Shown here: positions 10,423 through 21,748 of the stretch, one piece after another
Layout of the letters: every line of letters starts with the position of its first letter
How positions within the stretch are numbered: position 1 is the first letter of the stretch
Assembly (NCBI GenBank): GCA_000151295.1
Contig: GG745369.1
Coordinates: 395,195 to 429,429, forward strand
Source: Allomyces macrogynus ATCC 38327
Taxonomy: Eukaryota; Blastocladiomycota; Blastocladiomycetes; Blastocladiales; Blastocladiaceae
DNA length: 34,235 nucleotides
Direction of reading: 5' to 3'
The notes under the pieces: generated by a model
Database searches by the model: none
What the model was told of the DNA's origin: nothing
What the model saw: the letters and a program-made list of their open reading frames with translations, nothing else
Translations under genes and position numbers: made by a program

Positions 10423-12033
10423 TCAGTCTTCCGACCCTTCTCTCCACATTCCGCCGAATCCGAAAAACAAATCCGTACTCTGCTGCTCGGCCTCGGACAA
10501 GTGCGCCGGGAACACGACCTGGTACTCAACAAACAACTTCCCAAACGCCGACGGCGTATCGCGAATCGGCATGCCTTCGCCATCGAGCACCTGAATGAAC
10601 CCGGGCTGCGTGACGCCCGTGCGCTTGAGCTTGACGACGTGGCCGTCCATGTGCGTGATCGTGCGCTCGAACCCGAGCAATGCCTACATGAACACGGGAT
10701 CGCGCACATTTGGTCAGTTCTCGTCGTGGTGCCTCGCACATTGGTCCCGAAACACGTACGTCCACCAACCCGATCGTCGCACGCATCCGCAAATGCACGC
10801 CGTCCCGCTCAAACAACCCATGCGGCGCCTGCTCCAGCTCAAACACCACGTTCCCCGCAGCATACTCGGGCGACGCATCGCCCTCGCGGTCAAACACAAT
10901 CTTATGCCCCGCCGCCATCCCGCGCTCCACGACCACCGTCAGTTCCGAATTGGCGCGGCCGACTTTTGTCCCGCCACAGACAGGACACGCGCTCTTGATT
11001 ACTTGCCCTTTCCCGCCACACTGGTCGCACACGTGCTGGATGGTCGTGAACATGCCTGGAGCGAGCATTTGACGGGTCAGTTTCACGCCGCGGCCGGCGC
11101 AGCCGGTGCATTGGCCAATGTCTGACGCAGAACGCGCGCCGGAGCCGCGGCAATGCGGGCAGATGGTTTGTTTCGAAATGTCAACCTGGGAAGGGGGGGG
11201 GGGGGGGCGGTGAGCTAAGTGCCGCGACGGGAGGTGGAGAGAACGGCAGGCAGCGTACGTCGATTTGCGTGCCGAGGTAGAGCTCGTCGAGCGTGACCGT
11301 CAGCGGCACAATCATGTCCGGGCCGCGCTTCTCGCCGGGACTCGCGTGCTGGAAGTGGAAGAACCTACACCGCGCGCGCGTTGAACGTCACCATCAGACC
11401 CAAGGAATCCAATCAACTGCGCGCGCGCGACGCGGCATTCGTACTGGTTGAACATGTCAAACGGATCGTGGTGCGCGCCGCCATGGTGTCCAGGCCCGCC
11501 GCCGTTCTTGACGCCTTCCTCGCCGTAATTGTCGTAGAGTCGGCGCTTTTCGTCGTCCGACAGGACCGAGTAAGCTGTGCGCAAAACGCGATGGGCGTCA
11601 ACGAAGAGTGCGCGGCCCGCGGTCTGCGATCGCGCACGGCAGGCGTACCGTCGGAGATCTTGATAAACTTGTCCTCGGCCTCGGCCTTGTTGTCCGGGTT
11701 CTTGTCGGGATGGTACCTACGGCACCGCACCGCGCCGAGCACGCGATTTCAATGAGCTCCCTCCGCGCCGTGCCGTGTCCTGGTGGCAAATCGCGTCATC
11801 GCTGCAGCGTACTTGATGGCGAGTTTCTTGTAGGCCGACTTGATCTGCCGCTTGGTCGCACTGCGCTCGACGCCCAAGATCTTGTAATAGTCTTCACCGG
11901 CCTCGACGCGCGAGACAAGGTGCAGCAGGAGCAGCGCCAATACGGCGACAAAGAGGGCCAGCGTGCGCCATGACCGCGGGCGCGGCGCGCGCGATCGTGC
12001 TGGTGCCGTGCTGCGGGATCGTGCGTCGGCCAT
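10423..12033 (-). CDS. ER-type DnaJ/Hsp40 co-chaperone with zinc-finger domain (Scj1-like; six exons)
   Basis: Exons: 12033-11813, 11716-11649, 11574-11445, 11364-11259, 11185-10760, 10683-10423; 403 residues. A hydrophobic segment at about 25-41 precedes the J domain, so the protein should enter the secretory pathway. There it would stimulate the Hsp70 ATPase (BiP/Kar2) and help proteins fold. The J domain begins EDYYKILGV and has HPD at 76-78. A glycine-rich linker (GGGPGHHGGAHHDPF) follows. Four zinc-binding CxxC pairs lie at 184-187, 201-204, 228-231 and 242-245, then the substrate-binding domain. The C-terminus is WREGSED, with no HDEL or KDEL retention signal. An in-frame ATG at 12135 would add 34 residues before the signal; I prefer 12033. 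Introns are 73-96 nt, four of the five starting GTACG followed by C or T; the one at 11186-11258 holds a C15 run before its acceptor. Confidence 0.92.
11193..11207 (-). repeat. C15 polypyrimidine run in a DnaJ intron
   Basis: Fifteen G's on the plus strand are C's on the sense (minus) strand. They lie 6 bases upstream of the acceptor at 11186 in the 73-nt intron 11186-11258. The run takes the place of a usual polypyrimidine tract. Confidence 0.9.
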
Positions 12034-13741
<1,708 letters not shown>

Positions 13742-14515
13742 ATGGACCACTACCGCCCAGCTGCGGCCTCTACGCCCGCGCCGTCCACTGCAACCGCCGC
13801 GATCCCCGGCATCCCGCCCGAGCACGCCGCGGCCAAAGTCATTACCGTGACCGCCAACGGCCGGATCCGCGGATACATTGCCGCGGCCCTCTCGGCGCTC
13901 GAGGTCCCGCACCTTCTCCATCCGTTCCGCACCCACCTCTGACCCCGACCACCGCACTCACCCGTTCGGTCCCTGATCTACGCTATCCAGTCCCCGCACC
14001 ACGCCGTCCACGTCTACGCGCGCGGCGCCGCCATCAACAAGGCCGTCTCGGTCGTGGAAATCGTCAAGCGCAAGCTGCCCGCCGCGGGTGTCACGCAAAT
14101 CAACTCTCTCGGTTCGGTCGCCGAGACGGACACGTGGGAGCCGAAAGATGCGGATGCCGGAAAGCCGCCGCTCGATCGGATCCTGGTCACCAAGCATACG
14201 CCCTACTTGACGGTCACGCTCACGGTCGATCCGGAGATTGTCGCCGCGGTGCAAGCGGCAGAGAGCGCGGCGGCGGCGGTGGTAGAGGCGCCGGTTCCGC
14301 CACGACCAACGAAAACGAGTGGCGGTGGTGGCGGCGGTGGGAAGAAGCGCGCGCCGGCGTCGGCGTCGGGATCGAGGATCACGCAGAGCAGTGGCGCGCC
14401 GTCAAGTGCTGGTGCTGCAAGTGTAGCAGGAGCCGGCGACATGAGGAAACGCGGCAAACGGCCCGCGAGTGCCAAGGGATCCGCATCTCAACCACCCAGG
14501 AATCCACCTTCTTAG
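13742..14515 (+). CDS. Alba-domain nucleic-acid-binding protein (two exons)
   Basis: Exons 13742-13903 and 13991-14515, separated by an 87-nt intron (GTCCCG...CCAG), give 228 residues. The Alba fold spans about residues 33-130: KVITVTANGRIRGYIAAALS, HHAVHVYARGAAINKAV and SVVEIVKRKLP. These match the conserved strands and the basic loop-helix of Alba/Rpp20/Rpp25 proteins. The family binds RNA or DNA; eukaryotic members act in RNase P/MRP or in translation control. The C-terminal third is low complexity: an alanine run, then SGGGGGGGKKRAP and other basic, glycine- or serine-rich stretches likely to be disordered. Its 3' end converges on the next gene with only 74 bases between the stop codons. 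Confidence 0.85.
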
Positions 14516-14589
14516 ATCGTCTCTTTTGGTCACGGGCGTGCAACAATACGAAATGTGTCTCCCTATTACCCCCATCACTCTCCACCCGA

Positions 14590-15283
14590 TCACTTCCCAC
14601 CCGCTGCTGGCGGCGTTGTCAGCAAATGCTTCGTATCCCACCACAGCTGCACCGCCGCATTCACGAGCAACACGCGCGAATACGTGTAATGCAGCGTCAT
14701 CACCACGCCCGACGCGGCCCACTTTGGGAACGACGCGACATCAATCGCCGACCCAAACTGCAGTGTCACGTTCGTCGTTGGCAGCGGGACCGGGACCCCA
14801 CCCACGACCTTCGCCGGCGGTTGCTCATCATCCACGACATACCGGAACCACGACGCGCCATTCGCCGGCGACCCCGGATCGCGCCACTTGAGCAACACCT
14901 CGTTGTTCGGCTCCTTGCGCGCGGTCGTCGTCCACAGCGCGCCCATCCGGGTCCCCGGCGCGTACACTTTGCCCACGGGAGCGTTCTTCACGGTGCCCGC
15001 GGGCGCGTGCCGCCCAGCGGCAGCGAGCAGGAAGTGTTCGAGCTGGAAGACGGGCGCGTGCTCGAATGCGCGCACGTAAGTGTCGAGGAAGGACCGGGAT
15101 TGCAGGGCGCGGGTCGGCACGGCCACACGCAGCGTGAAGCAGTCGGCGTGGGGAAGGTCCTTGAGGAGTGTTCCGTCCGGGACGGGCACGTGCGGCACGC
15201 GCACGGTCAGGTACGCCAGGGTCGAGGTGCCCGCGGCGGTGGTCACGGCGAAGAACTTGGAAGAACTTGGTGATGCGGCCCAT
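14590..15283 (-). CDS. unknown protein, start frame-shifted by a 10-bp duplication
   Basis: A GC-rich frame of about 218 codons (15246-14590, stop TGA) has strongly gene-like composition but no ATG at its start. Just upstream, ATG 15283 opens MGRITKFF in a different frame. The two frames are separated by an exact tandem duplication of 10 bases at 15250-15269, so a single copy would put ATG and frame in register. No GT-AG intron fits. The protein has VYAPGTRMGALW, NEVLLKWRDPG, LQFGSAIDV and a hydrophobic TLHYTYSRVLLVNAAVQLWW near the C-terminus. I do not recognise the family. Either the allele is a frameshift mutant or the duplication is an assembly or sequencing error. Confidence 0.6.
15250..15269. 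repeat. exact 10-bp tandem duplication
   Basis: GAAGAACTTG occurs twice in direct succession (15250-15259 and 15260-15269). It falls inside the 5' coding end of the unknown minus-strand gene and changes its frame by one base. Confidence 0.95.
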
Positions 15284-16590
15284 GGTCGTGGTAATATTGG
15301 TGATGGAGCGTATTTACTTAAAAGGTTTGGTCACAGCGTCAAGAACGTGGGGAATGGCCGGTATTTATGCGAAACGGCGGTATTGAGCGCGGCAAGCTTG
15401 GGGTGGAGAGAGTGCGGGTGGCTGGCCTCTTGTTGATCCGGCCGTTTTCGGGTGCGCGGCGAGCAGGGCTGGCCAGGGGCGGTTGCTGTTCTCGGTCCAG
15501 GGAGATGGTGTGAAAGAGAATGGCTGCACAACCGGAAGGGACCGGCGATGGCAAACAAAAGGAAGCGCGAGACAGGGCTGATCGCTTTGCACGTGGATAG
15601 CGCGTGTCGGCAACATGTTTCGCAGTTTCGGTGACAAACAGCTGAGATCTGTGCCGGCCGTGGGACGAGGACAAGGACGAGGACGAGGACGAAGAGGAGC
15701 GTTCCACCGACGGCGGCCAAGTCGTCACGGATGAGGAGGATGCCGATCGGGCTGCGCACCCAGAGGGCGAGGAGCGTGTCGCGACTTCCGCGCACGCCGA
15801 AGACGCGGTCGAGATGAGAAAGGATGGGCCGTGCGTCGACGCGTCTGCGATCGCGGACCTAGCGGAAGCGATGGGCAGCGGCACCGACGACGACGAGTAG
15901 ATGACACGTTGTGCTGTTTTGTTCTTTCTTTGGGTTTGGGTGTGGAAATGGTTTGCATAAATGGATACGTTTCGCTGCGCGCACAGCCACCGATCAGGAC
16001 GATTGAAGCTCACTGCAAATGTTCTCTGCCTTGTCCCACACACGGCTGTGGATGCAGGAGTGTGTCGTCTACCCATCCGTCTGCATCGCTTTGCGGCCAG
16101 CTCGCAGATCATGAACGCTCACGGGTGCTCGCTCCTGATCCTCAACTGTTGTCTTGCCATGGTCTGCGCTGAGTGTGCTGGCACGTCGTGAGTATCAGAC
16201 ATGCATGAACAGGCAAACAAGGTTCAAATCCGAAACCTGATGCACATTGTTGATCCGCTTTTTTTGCACCAATTTCACGGTTGCCGACGAATAATTTGGG
16301 CCGTCGTCATTGTTCAGTTGCCGTCCGTGTGTGAGGTTGGGAGTAACGTGGACTCCAAAGCTCAAGTATGCTATTCGCGCGTTCTTGTCGTGGCCGTTCC
16401 GCGCGCCCAGCAACTCGCCTTTTACGCACGGCATCTCGATGACGCTAATACAATTGAAGCCATCGAAGCAGACAATGACCTGCTGTAGTTCCACGAGACT
16501 CTCGAACACAGTGCTGTTCTGAGCACCTCTGCACGCTCGCGTTTTGGTGCCTCGCTGATCTCGCCCGAGCTACAGTTTTAACTCGACGAC
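15284..16590. other. no confident gene; acidic Asp/Glu-coding repeat at 15646-15900
   Basis: Most of this stretch shows nothing recognisable. At 15646-15900 a plus-strand frame ending TAG encodes a strongly acidic tail (WDEDKDEDEDEEER, later ADLAEAMGSGTDDDE) built on a GGACGA-like hexamer at 15662-15690. This could be the last exon of a plus-strand gene, but upstream exons were not found. The overlapping minus frame is a serine/valine-rich shadow. A B-box-like GGTTCAAATCC at 16220-16230 is not part of a tRNA. Confidence 0.3.
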
Positions 16591-17660
16591 GTGCTTGTTC
16601 ACTTACTCGACACATTCCCCGACGTGAATGTTTACTACCGCATATTCTCCAACCTCGTCGCTCCCCAACGATCGGCAGCTGTGAGTGAGATGGCGCTTGC
16701 CGCCCTCGGCCAGCTCGATGATCTCGGCAACGATTCTACGTCTGCACTGCGACGGCTGATAATGGTGCAACCCAGGGACTCGATGCCGAAACGTCGGCGA
16801 CGATGTTACAGTTGGCCTTGAACACGCTTCTTGCTGTGACCGACGCGCGCAAGACGTATGTATGTTGACGAAACCGATCCCACCAAGTTGCTTAGTATCT
16901 AGACCACGAGCAATGCCGTTGATGCGCTTCAATGCGTCGCCCAGTCGGGAGTATGTCGGTTTCACTTACCAGGCAAGCACAGTGACTCGCTCAAACTGCT
17001 GTCGCTGCTTGTGCGCTCCACGATGTGGCCAGCGGTCCAGGACCTTGTCTTGCCGCAGCTCATCAACGTGCCAGAGTACAAGCGAATAATGGGCCGAATT
17101 GGTGCTTGGCGTGGGCCTGACGGCCATGTTTGCACGCTGGCCGCCAACTCCCGTTGCGTTCAATCAGCCCCCCGTCTCCTCCAGAGTCGTCATGCACACA
17201 CGCAACGACACGTGGTCGCAGTTGGTGGTCGACAAGCTTCTGTCCCTGCCGCCGCGCGACTGGCAGCGCCATGCAGACGTGCTCAAGCAGGCGGCCAAGG
17301 ACTTCATCGCGCCCAGGTCGTCCAAGGCGTGGATTCTTGCAGGGCCGTTCGCGCCGAGTATGGCGAGCACGCAGCACATGAGCACCACAGCCTCCCGTCT
17401 CCTTTGCGATCCCGGACGCGACGTTTGCGCCCAGCCATGTCGCGAACACTGCCAGTCCGCGGCCGTGCAGACAATCCTCTAATCGAACGTGCAGGAGACG
17501 ACAATCCGTGGCATGTTCAATGACGTCGCAGAGGCGCGCGCGTTTGCACGTGCCGTCGAAAGTGCTGGCTACATACAAAGTGACGGCCACCACCACGGGC
17601 ACCAGTCAATGGGCTTGCGTGGCCCTCACCAAGCTCATGCTGCAGTCATTTGATGATTAA
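16591..17660 (+). pseudogene. ARM-A: decayed helical-repeat (ARM/HEAT-like) protein gene
   Basis: Pieces of a helical protein appear in successive frames: VHLLDTFPDVNVYYRIFSNL and SEMALAALGQLDDL (16591-16725), LQLALNTLLAVTDARKTY (about 16811-16862), then LLSLLVRSTMWPAVQDLVLP and QLINVPEYK (about 16995-17083). SRVVMHTRNDTWSQLVVDKL and LSLPPRDWQRHADVLK follow (17180-17290). Short amphipathic helices with regular leucines suggest armadillo- or HEAT-type repeats, but I cannot name the family. Stops and at least four frame changes make it non-functional. A second copy (ARM-B) lies at 20870-21748 with clear protein-level and DNA-level similarity. Confidence 0.55.
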
Positions 17661-18067
17661 GAGCTTTTTGCGTTGGATATTACGATGGTTGGGGAGCTGA
17701 ATGGCGGAAGCCTTATGCGCTCCGGCTGGCCAAGAATTTGGAGAATTCTATGGGCCGGGAATCAAGGGGGATACAGTTGAGCACTGAGTCGCATGTGAGT
17801 AGAGCGTAATTTTGATTGTTGCGTCTTTCTCTGCCCCTCGGTTTTGCGGTCAGTTCGACCACTCGCACAATGGTCAGAGCATTGAAACTTTATTGTTGGA
17901 GAGTGAATTGCAATTGCCCAAATATTGTCACATTCGCCCTCGTATAGGCATGCAATTTGCCTTTGTTCCAACACCTGCGACATGGGAGTGATCACTGTGA
18001 TGGACACCGGTGAAGTCTTGAAACTAAGGCTTGTGCGTGTTCCTCGACGACCACCGCACACGCTCAA
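17661..18067. other. no gene recognised; possible remnant upstream of the xylanase relic
   Basis: No frame with recognisable content was seen. Its right part directly precedes GH11 homology and may contain an eroded signal peptide and first exon, but I cannot support a start. Confidence 0.3.
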
Positions 18068-18530
18068 TGGAAGACCATCTCCAGTAACGGCGTCGGTTCC
18101 GATCGTAGTGGTCTCTGGTGCTCGTTCTGGGCCGGCGTTCCTGGCCATTCCTCCATGTACGTTGGGATGGGCCCGCCAATACATAATGCACGGCGTTGTG
18201 GCACGTCGGCATCTTTGTCATGGGCAAGGGTTGGCTCGCAGGCTCGCTTGAGCGTGCAGCACCGACAACTGGGGCAACGAACGCCCCACGGGCGAGTTCC
18301 GCGGCACGGTCGTCTCGGATGGCGACACGTACGACATTTACCAGGTATTCCGCCAGGACCCGTCGCTATTGGGTGGCAGGTTCCAGCAGTACTGGAGCGT
18401 GCGTCGCAACAAGCGTTCGTTTGGCACGATCATGATTGGCAATTACTTCACGGCCCGGGCCAGTCAATTAATGAACTCCCAACTCCCGTACACTTGGCGT
18501 CCATGGCCGGCGACGCGGCAACATTGGCAC
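18068..18530 (+). pseudogene. GH11 endo-1,4-beta-xylanase relic
   Basis: Three frames together follow the order of a family 11 xylanase: SSNGVGSDRSGLWCSFWAG (18080-18136), VGIFVMGKGWLAGS (about 18206-18246), then [55 protein letters not shown] and NYFTARAS (18267-18466). The match to the thumb and finger strands (SDG-YDIY, QYWSVR-KR) is strong. The part that should hold the nucleophile glutamate (EYYIVE-type strand) is deleted between 18246 and 18267. The acid/base block (ATEGYQSSG-type) is not recognisable after 18466. GH11 enzymes are secreted and cleave plant-wall xylan. With frameshifts and both catalytic glutamates gone, this copy cannot be active. Confidence 0.8.
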
Positions 18531-18858
18531 GGCCTTGGGAGTCTTGTCACTCGTGCCCTGGTCCTCAGTGGCCGCCGCCTGCACCTTGGGCTCAATCATA
18601 TGCTACTGATCCAACTCCTTCGCGTGACCATAACCGCCGCCCTCCCCCTTGAGCATAAGAACTCACACGCTTGCGACCTGTGCCAGACGGCCCAGTGCGT
18701 GCCGTTGCGGGCTGTTGATGGTCAGGCAGGTCGAGCGTTGTGACGTGGAGCACAGTCAGCTCCAGAAGTCGTTACCGACGTCGCCTTCCAATTCATCCAC
18801 AAGTCACACATCATCCACTTGCTGACTTGGATGATCGATGTCAAAGGATATGGGCCAG

Positions 18859-18868
18859 TATATAAAGG
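18859..18868 (+). promoter_or_regulatory. TATA box of the F6 gene
   Basis: TATATAAAGG lies 126-135 bases upstream of ATG 18994. A C/T-rich stretch follows at 18890-18950, where transcription would start 30 or more bases downstream. It is the clearest core promoter in the window. Confidence 0.6.
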
Positions 18869-18993
18869 ACCTGCGGACCCGCACCTTGTCCAGCATTGCT
18901 CACGCTCTCCACGGCACCTTACTCCCTCCCTCTTGCATTCACCAAGCCTGCTCTTCCGACGCATCACCCTACAGTCCTCAACACGCAGCAGCA

Positions 18994-20556
18994 ATGCTCT
19001 CTGACGCAGCATCCGATATGAATTCTCCCTCTGATGATGACCCAGCCGCCAAGGCGACGACTCAAGTCCAGCAAGTTCCAGCGCTTGATGAACTCCCGGA
19101 TCTTGTGCTTCGTGCCATCATTGACCACATTGCCATCGATTCGGAGACAGTCAGTGACATGAAGGTCATAGACCCCCAGACACGCACGCTTGTTCACCTT
19201 GCCAAGACATGTCACACTCTGCGAAAGCACGCGTCTGAGGCTCTTGTGCAAATGTTTGGGGCAATTCGTGTCGGGCCGAATAAGCAATCAGGCACGCTTT
19301 GCCTTGCCCTTCCGCCGCGAATGCACAAGCAAGGCGAAGACGCAGCACTTCGCCCCCTTGCTGTTGCAACCGAAGTGGCCTCCATGGATTTGCCGCCAGC
19401 CACTGCGATGATTGTTCCCGCAACTTCGATTCGCCGTTTGATGATCTACCAACCCTACAACCTTACCGAGCAGCAGCAGCAGCCGGAGCGCTTTGGTTCT
19501 CCCGTTCTGCTTTCGGAGCTCCTTGCTGGTCTGAACAACATTGGGACGCTCGTGTGCACTACTCCAGGCTTGCTCAATGTCATCGCCACTGTTGCATCAC
19601 ATGTGACGCAGAACGTCAGCACCGTCTTGGTTTACTCCTCGAATAAGAAGGGGCGCAAAGAATCACGCCGTATGCAAGCTGTCACGCTGCCACGGGCACG
19701 AAAATTCGCTCTGCGTTGTAACGGCATTAGCTACATAACGCTGAAGGGGTTTCCCAGCTTGCCGAAATGCATGGCGCTCGAAATTTCGGGTCTGGACATC
19801 GCGACTCGTGATGCGTTTCTCCGTGTCTTGGGTGTGCTTCGCACCGCCCATCATCTCGTCTGGACAGCATCGGTTTCAAATTTACGCCGTGTCGCGCATC
19901 GATTTGGGGTCGACATTGAGCCTGGTGTCGGTCAGAAACTGACAAGTGCAATTGTGTCGTCAAGTGCAGCAGCTTGGATTTTACCACACGACCACTCGCA
20001 AACCACGTTGGTCAAACACCTCACAATTCATGGAAATTGTCTTGAGGCTATTGACGGTGATCTTGGAGCACTGCTCACTCTCGTCTCGTTGACACTTTAC
20101 AGGCTGACTTGGGGTCAGGTTACGCAGCTCGCGGCGTTACCACACCTTGCCCAGCTACACGCGGGCGTTCACATGAGGTGTAGGTACGATCCGAGTCCGC
20201 TCGCGGCCCAGGTCACGTTCAAATCACTTGTGCGGGTCACGACGGACCCCCCTTTTATGGAGCTTCTGCAAGAGTGCACGTTACCTGTTCTCGAAACGGC
20301 CACGCTGAACATCGACTGGCAGCACATGGAACCCCGGCCGGACCGCACGCCATTGCATATCCCACGTCATATGCCACGACTCACGCATCTCGAGTTTGTC
20401 CACCAAGACCAGCTATTTTCAGGTGGTAAAGTGATCAAGCTGCCTTTCCCATTGACTGACGCGATCCGCAAGAACGCACCGCTTCTGCAAGAGTGTACAG
20501 TGATGGGGCCTCAGAGCTACGCTAAGTATATGGTTACAATCCAAGTCGCTGTGTAG
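18994..20556 (+). CDS. F6: intact F-box-like protein, 520 aa
   Basis: It is an uninterrupted, intronless frame. The frame is also open upstream to 18838, but the TATA box at 18859 and a pyrimidine-rich leader favour ATG 18994. An acidic, serine-rich start is followed by the F-box-like helix ALDELPDLVLRAIIDHIA (30-47). LVHLAKTCHTLRKHASEAL follows in the place where the rest of the family has its LALVAPALYAPC signature. The remainder is weakly leucine-rich (HLTIHGNCLEAIDGDLGALL, LVSLTLYRLTW, RLTHLEFVH), consistent with degenerate LRRs that would bind a substrate while the F-box binds Skp1. No signal peptide or membrane segment. It is the most divergent member of the family here, and I infer function from architecture only. 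Confidence 0.7.
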   Translation: MLSDAASDMNSPSDDDPAAKATTQVQQVPALDELPDLVLRAIIDHIAIDSETVSDMKVIDPQTRTLVHLAKTCHTLRKHASEALVQMFGAIRVGPNKQSGTLCLALPPRMHKQGEDAALRPLAVATEVASMDLPPATAMIVPATSIRRLMIYQPYNLTEQQQQPERFGSPVLLSELLAGLNNIGTLVCTTPGLLNVIATVASHVTQNVSTVLVYSSNKKGRKESRRMQAVTLPRARKFALRCNGISYITLKGFPSLPKCMALEISGLDIATRDAFLRVLGVLRTAHHLVWTASVSNLRRVAHRFGVDIEPGVGQKLTSAIVSSSAAAWILPHDHSQTTLVKHLTIHGNCLEAIDGDLGALLTLVSLTLYRLTWGQVTQLAALPHLAQLHAGVHMRCRYDPSPLAAQVTFKSLVRVTTDPPFMELLQECTLPVLETATLNIDWQHMEPRPDRTPLHIPRHMPRLTHLEFVHQDQLFSGGKVIKLPFPLTDAIRKNAPLLQECTVMGPQSYAKYMVTIQVAV

Positions 20557-20869
20557 GCCGCCAAGATGATGAGTAATGTCATATTTAGGTGATTAAGTAT
20601 GATTGAGAGATTTGAAATGGCTGGAATGCATTAAAGTGGTTTGGACATCTATGGCGAACAAATATTCGACACCATCTTGAAGCAGAAGGATTTTAGGGCC
20701 AGCGAACGCATACTCTCCTCGCGCGTTCCTGCGTCGAGGTTTGTCCCCTGACCGGGTTTCATCACCCTCTTTTTCTGGACGCATTCTCTTTAATTGCTCA
20801 ATTCTGGTGCCCCCCAGACTTCGTTCCAGCACCACTAGTCGATGCCGCGCTGTCGCATTGCTTAGGGGA
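20557..20869. other. F6 3' flank
   Basis: It holds short AT-rich sequence after the F6 stop, then GC-poorer DNA without open frames of note. It ends where similarity to the ARM-A copy begins. No terminator signal was identified beyond AT-richness. Confidence 0.35.
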
Positions 20870-21748
20870 GCAGAGTGACCTGAAATGCTGTTGGTGCTTG
20901 TGCGCTCCACGATGTGGCCAGCGGTCCAGGACCTCGTCTTGCTGCAGCTCATCAACGCGCCCGAGTACAAGCAGTTCAATATGTGCATTGGGCTCGCCAA
21001 TGCACTGCAGTCGGAGGGCGTCAATGAGAGCTCGTGGGCCGAATTAGAGCTTGGCGTGGGTCATTTGCACGCTGGCCGTCAGCTTCCAGTGCGTTAAATA
21101 TGAAGCCAGATCATCCCCTTGTCAATGAAGCTGGCGCGCGTTGTCTTGCACACGCGCAGCAACAAATGCCTGCAGGCGGTGGTCGACATGATTCTGTCCC
21201 TGCCGTCTCGCGACTGGCAACGGAATGCTGACATGCTCAAGAAGGCGGCCACGGACCTTGTCGCGCCCGTGTCGTCCAAGGCGCGCATTCTTGCACCGTT
21301 CGCGCGCGCAAAGTACCCAGAGCATGTGGCACGTGTTGCGCCACGGCCACCCGTCTCATTTGCAATCCCGAACGCGACGTTCGCGCTGAGCAATGTTGCG
21401 AGTACCGCCGCGTTCATGGCCGTGGAGACTTTTCTTCGTTCCAAATCGCAGGAGACGACGCTACATGGCATGTTCGACGGCGTCACTGAGGCGCGCGCGT
21501 TTGCACGTGTCGTCAATAGTTCTCGCTGCAACTTGACGGCCACAGTCACGGGCATGGGCCAACGCACTGGTGTAGCCATCACCAAGCCCACAAAGCGGCG
21601 GTTGTTTGATGGTTTGGCGTTATCTGCATTTGACCTTGACAATGCTTGGGAGTTCGAACGGCAGAAACATGATGCGCTTCTGGCGAAACAACTGGAGGTT
21701 TTTTCATGGGCTGGGGGTCAAGGGGGACGAAGACGAGTATTTGGTTGA
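20870..21748 (+). pseudogene. ARM-B: second decayed copy of the helical-repeat gene
   Basis: It carries LLVLVRSTMWPAVQDLVLLQ with QLINAPEYKQF at 20885-20980. After a frame change and two stops near 21097 it has an open 209-codon stretch (21119-21748) with VVLHTRSNKCLQAVVDMILS, LPSRDWQRNADMLKKAATDL and SFAIPNATFALSNVASTAAF. This open part is better preserved than in ARM-A and is extended by about 90 residues that ARM-A retains only in fragments. It lacks the N-terminal half entirely. The 3' open stretch could still be transcribed, but the missing 5' half suggests a truncated duplicate. Confidence 0.55.

Noticed and set aside
16215..16240. tRNA-like B box GGTTCAAATCC
   Set aside because: The bases on both sides do not form a T-stem, and no anticodon or acceptor arm is found at the right distances.
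18068..18530. GH11 xylanase as a functional spliced gene
   Set aside because: No GT-AG pairs join the frames, and neither catalytic glutamate segment is encoded nearby.
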